Positions 16,149 to 18,661 of a stretch of 18,661 nt of DNA are shown here, in pieces. Where the stretch lies: NCBI GenBank assembly GCA_900155495.1, contig FTLJ01000411.1, positions 1 through 18,661 of the forward strand, written 5' to 3'. Position 1 is the stretch's first letter. Every line of letters begins with the position of its first letter. The translations under genes were made by a program, and so were the position numbers. Below the pieces are notes generated by a model. The model ran no database searches. It saw nothing but the letters and a program-made list of their open reading frames with translations, and was not told where the DNA came from. This DNA is from Porogramme epimiltina. Lineage: Eukaryota; Basidiomycota; Agaricomycetes; Polyporales; Polyporaceae.

Positions 16149-18488
16149 TCAGTCACGTCCGCTGATGGTCTTGCGCCTCTTGCGCGGTTGAGCGTCCTGC
16201 ATTTCACAGTCTCCATCAAGACTGTACAAGAACTCCTGACGCGACGTCTTCCTGCCCAACTTGAAAGGACTGCCCATTGCTGTGACACCGAACTCGCCCT
16301 CGATGCGAGGTTGCGAGTTGGCATGCTTCCTGCGGGCGATCTTGTTGTCCAGGACCCGATCCATGAGAGTCTTCCCACTGCCGCTTCCGCTCGTGCCCGC
16401 GTTGGATGCACTCCTAGGTCGAGAGCGTTCGGCCGTCTTCGTGGGGCTACCACACTTCCGGCGACGTGACTCGGGGCCCATCTTCATACCTGAGCGGCTA
16501 AGAAACACGCTTTCGGTGCGTGCGGGAGAATGTCCCTCGTCGGAGTCGTCATTCCACGGGCTCCACTGGAAAGCGGCAACGGGATTGAGACCGGTTGCGC
16601 GGGAGAGAGAACGCTGGCGAGTTATAGGCTTAGGGGAGAGCTTCGCCGGACTCCCAAGGGTGAGCATGCTTGTCGAGGTATTGTCTACATCCATTTCGGG
16701 ATCCGCGTTGATACCCAAGTCTTTGAAGACGTCGAGGGAGGGGGGAGTCGACGACCGGATGTCCGAAGACTCGCCTGGAGTGAAGGGAGGCAGCAATGAA
16801 GGAGGCGCGGAATCGTTCGTTTGAGACGCCTCTGAAGGTTCCTTGGGGCTCGCACCAGTGGAGCGGTCCGGGCTGGCTTCGGGAGCCCTGAGTGGTGATG
16901 AGGCAACACCGTTAATGAACATCTTCGTGTGTGGGGTGTAGGGCGAAGGCGCAACATAGCCCAACGGCGGAAGGTGACGCATGAGGCCTTCTTCGCGGAG
17001 AGGCGTGCGAGGATAGTTGGCAGCAGAGAGACTGCCCAGAGGTGACTTTTGGGAAGAAGGGGGGTTGCTCTGCTCCCATACTCGCCATTCTTCGTCGATA
17101 GAGTCCGCGAAAAGACGTGAACGCCACTCTTCTTCGACCCATGGAAGAACTGGAGGGGTCATAGGCGCATCCCAGCCCGGACGGTCGAGTCGAGACTGGA
17201 TCGAGTCGCTTGGATCGTCGAATAGCCTCCGTGGAGATACAGCGAGGGACGATTTGTTAGGAGGGCTGAAGACGCTGCGTCTTTGGCGTTCCGAAGCTGG
17301 AATCAGAACGATGGGGCTGACGTCAAGACCGCGTACGTACGGGCTGGACTCCCCACGGGCAAGCATCGTCAGGGTGAAGTCACGCATGCTCACACCATCC
17401 TTGGGACTCCCAAAGCGCCAAGGTTGTTTCGACGGGTGACGGGCTGGAGAATGCCTGAAGGCCGGCGTCATCAGAGGGTTGTACGGTGACTCCGGTGGGA
17501 TAGAAAACCCGAAGGCCTCCTCTAGCAATGCGATCGAGCACATCTTGGAGGGAGACGTTCCCGGCGTTTGCGGAGGAGTACTTGAGAACGAAGGCCCTTC
17601 GGTGAACGACTGTTCTTCATCTCCGGACGCTGACGCGAGGAGTGCATCTTCCGAGATCTTGTCACCAGCAGACATTGTACTCATCGGTTGCGACGAGGAT
17701 CCAGCGGTGCTGCTTGCCACGAGAGCAGGGACATCGCTCTCGAACGATGCTGCACGACGAACAGATTTTGACGCTGCACGTGCGGATGTGTCCTTCTCCA
17801 CGAACTTGGAAGACGAGCCCTTGTTCTCCTCTGTTAGGGGCGTCAGATCAACAGCACGTAACGAATGGACGAATGGCTCACTGTTGGATCGGCCGCCACG
17901 ACCGCCAGGACGTTCAGACGTCTCGCGACGATTTGCCATCGCGATCTTGTGCTTCTCGTACACATGCCTTCGCCACATGGACTTAGCGTTGACTCCAGAG
18001 TACTGACGGCGACAGAGAGTGCAACGAAGCCTCGGCTCCTCGCCATCCTTCCAACCTTCTTTAGCGTCCTTCTTCTTCGCAGGCAGCCAGCCACGCGGGG
18101 GCTCTAGCTGAGTAGGGTAGGCGTGAGCGTTGGGTCCAATGAAATCTTCGACATCGAGGAACCAATCGGGGTTGGCTGCCATGATGTTGTAGGTAAGGCT
18201 TGTTTTCGCCTCCACCGAACCGGGAAAATCTGTAAACGGTGGCCGGATGAAGAGGGTGTCGGGATCTCCAGGCGCAGGATCCAAGTTGACGCCAGCATTG
18301 TTATGCACGGAGTTGTTACGTGTGATAGTTTGGAGGCGAGGGCCGACAGAAGGGAGTTCATTGCTGGACGACGCCAGGCCGAGGGGATGAAAAGCGATAG
18401 CGGGAAAGGCACTCTCCATGGATGAATGCGGCGCAGGTGGTGGGAATGGGTTTGAGGATGAGGATGATGACGACGGCTGGTCCGCCAT
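16149..18488 (-). CDS. Intronless Ser/Pro-rich protein with one C2H2-like zinc finger, function unknown
   Basis: A single uninterrupted frame of 779 residues. I cannot assign a named family. The only ordered region I see is at about residues 100-190: NPDWFLDVEDFIGPN, then PRGWLPAKKK, then a zinc-finger-like segment with C156, C159, H175 and H180 (C-x2-C-x15-H-x4-H) containing SMWRRHVYEKH, followed by a basic patch. This could bind DNA or RNA as a C2H2- or BED-like finger. The rest is disordered and rich in Ser and Pro, with many SP/TP sites (SPFK, SPLR, SPRR, TPPQTPG), suggesting proline-directed phosphorylation, by inference. The C-terminus ends in PRKRRK (768-773), a likely nuclear localisation signal. 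The start at 18488 is the first ATG of the frame and is preceded by a leader that is C/T-rich in the gene's sense. It converges with the byr4-like gene. Its lack of introns contrasts with the neighbours. A nuclear regulatory protein is a guess. Confidence 0.85.
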   Translation of the reverse strand: MADQPSSSSSSSNPFPPPAPHSSMESAFPAIAFHPLGLASSSNELPSVGPRLQTITRNNSVHNNAGVNLDPAPGDPDTLFIRPPFTDFPGSVEAKTSLTYNIMAANPDWFLDVEDFIGPNAHAYPTQLEPPRGWLPAKKKDAKEGWKDGEEPRLRCTLCRRQYSGVNAKSMWRRHVYEKHKIAMANRRETSERPGGRGGRSNSEPFVHSLRAVDLTPLTEENKGSSSKFVEKDTSARAASKSVRRAASFESDVPALVASSTAGSSSQPMSTMSAGDKISEDALLASASGDEEQSFTEGPSFSSTPPQTPGTSPSKMCSIALLEEAFGFSIPPESPYNPLMTPAFRHSPARHPSKQPWRFGSPKDGVSMRDFTLTMLARGESSPYVRGLDVSPIVLIPASERQRRSVFSPPNKSSLAVSPRRLFDDPSDSIQSRLDRPGWDAPMTPPVLPWVEEEWRSRLFADSIDEEWRVWEQSNPPSSQKSPLGSLSAANYPRTPLREEGLMRHLPPLGYVAPSPYTPHTKMFINGVASSPLRAPEASPDRSTGASPKEPSEASQTNDSAPPSLLPPFTPGESSDIRSSTPPSLDVFKDLGINADPEMDVDNTSTSMLTLGSPAKLSPKPITRQRSLSRATGLNPVAAFQWSPWNDDSDEGHSPARTESVFLSRSGMKMGPESRRRKCGSPTKTAERSRPRSASNAGTSGSGSGKTLMDRVLDNKIARRKHANSQPRIEGEFGVTAMGSPFKLGRKTSRQEFLYSLDGDCEMQDAQPRKRRKTISGRD
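16368..16411 (-). repeat. Gly/Ser-rich low-complexity stretch in the zinc-finger protein
   Basis: Near the C-terminus the protein has a short low-complexity run (SASNAGTSGSGSGKT) just before a basic segment (DRVLDNKIARRKH). It looks like a flexible linker before the final basic tail. No catalytic motif is visible. Confidence 0.5.
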
Positions 18489-18661
18489 CGCGCAGTATGA
18501 ATGGGGGGAGGGAGAACGTGGAGGCTATGAAGACAGCGAGAGATCAGGCGGAGAAGACAGAGCGGCGGGCGGCTACGGACCTGTGATGGGCGGTGCGAGG
18601 GGATCGACAGAAGCGAGGATGGGTAGGGTGGTGCGGGCGCGGGGGCGTCGACGACGAGGAA
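18489..18661 (-). promoter_or_regulatory. Probable promoter/5' leader of the zinc-finger gene
   Basis: The 173 bases upstream of the start codon are purine-rich on the plus strand and therefore C/T-rich in the sense of the gene, as in many fungal core promoters and 5' leaders. No TATA box is obvious. The window ends here, so an upstream non-coding exon cannot be excluded. Confidence 0.4.

Noticed and set aside
16261..16824. A 187-residue plus-strand frame opposite the zinc-finger gene
   Set aside because: It is antisense to a long uninterrupted minus-strand frame with a zinc-finger motif and nuclear signal, and it has no motifs or promoter context of its own.
1..18661. tRNA, rRNA, CRISPR arrays, insertion sequences or retrotransposon ends
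   Set aside because: I found no tRNA-like T-arm with a matching acceptor stem, no spaced repeat array, no long terminal or terminal inverted repeats, and no transposase or reverse transcriptase motifs.

Overview
The window looks like ordinary nuclear DNA from a filamentous basidiomycete, most likely an Agaricomycete. Coding sequence is dense and moderately GC-rich. Genes are cut by many very short introns (mostly 46-72 nt) with GT-AG ends and CTRAY-like branch points. The proteins are fungal: a basidiomycete-style P450, a Byr4/Bfa1-type cytokinesis regulator and a Vps18 tethering subunit. I see no mobile element, CRISPR array, tRNA, rRNA or bacterial-type operon. The genus assignment is not decidable from the sequence alone.

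Layout, left to right. (1) Minus strand, 1-3918: VPS18, a HOPS/CORVET core subunit, 12 exons resolved; its 3' end runs off the left edge. (2) 3919-5022: a divergent intergenic region of about 1.1 kb with a hairpin and a doubtful spliced mini-ORF. (3) Plus strand, 5023-7427: a complete 540-residue cytochrome P450 in 15 exons, with the heme-binding loop spread over four exons, three of them 11, 25 and 12 nt long. (4) Plus strand, 7812-11493: NRDE2, 1093 residues, 8 exons. (5) Plus strand, 11841-14574: a Byr4-like Spg1/Tem1-pathway GAP subunit, 870 residues, 3 exons. (6) 14575-16148: a convergent non-coding region, pyrimidine-rich on each side in the sense of its neighbouring gene, with a cluster of three consecutive hairpins at 15826-15880. 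(7) Minus strand, 16149-18488: an intronless 779-residue, largely disordered protein with one C2H2-like zinc finger, function unknown. (8) 18489-18661: its probable promoter/leader.

The genes do not form a pathway: membrane tethering (VPS18), oxidative metabolism (P450), nuclear RNA surveillance/splicing (NRDE2), the mitotic-exit switch (Byr4) and a putative nuclear zinc-finger protein. There is no second biosynthetic enzyme, transporter or pathway regulator beside the P450, so a secondary-metabolite cluster is not supported here.

All gene models were spliced by hand, and every exon junction keeps the reading frame. I did not find a convincing undescribed multi-gene system. The points most worth a second look are a non-canonical GC-AG intron in VPS18, a 13-nt first coding exon of VPS18, the fragmented P450 heme loop, a stop-free 54-nt intron in NRDE2, the hairpin cluster between the convergent genes, and the unassigned zinc-finger protein.
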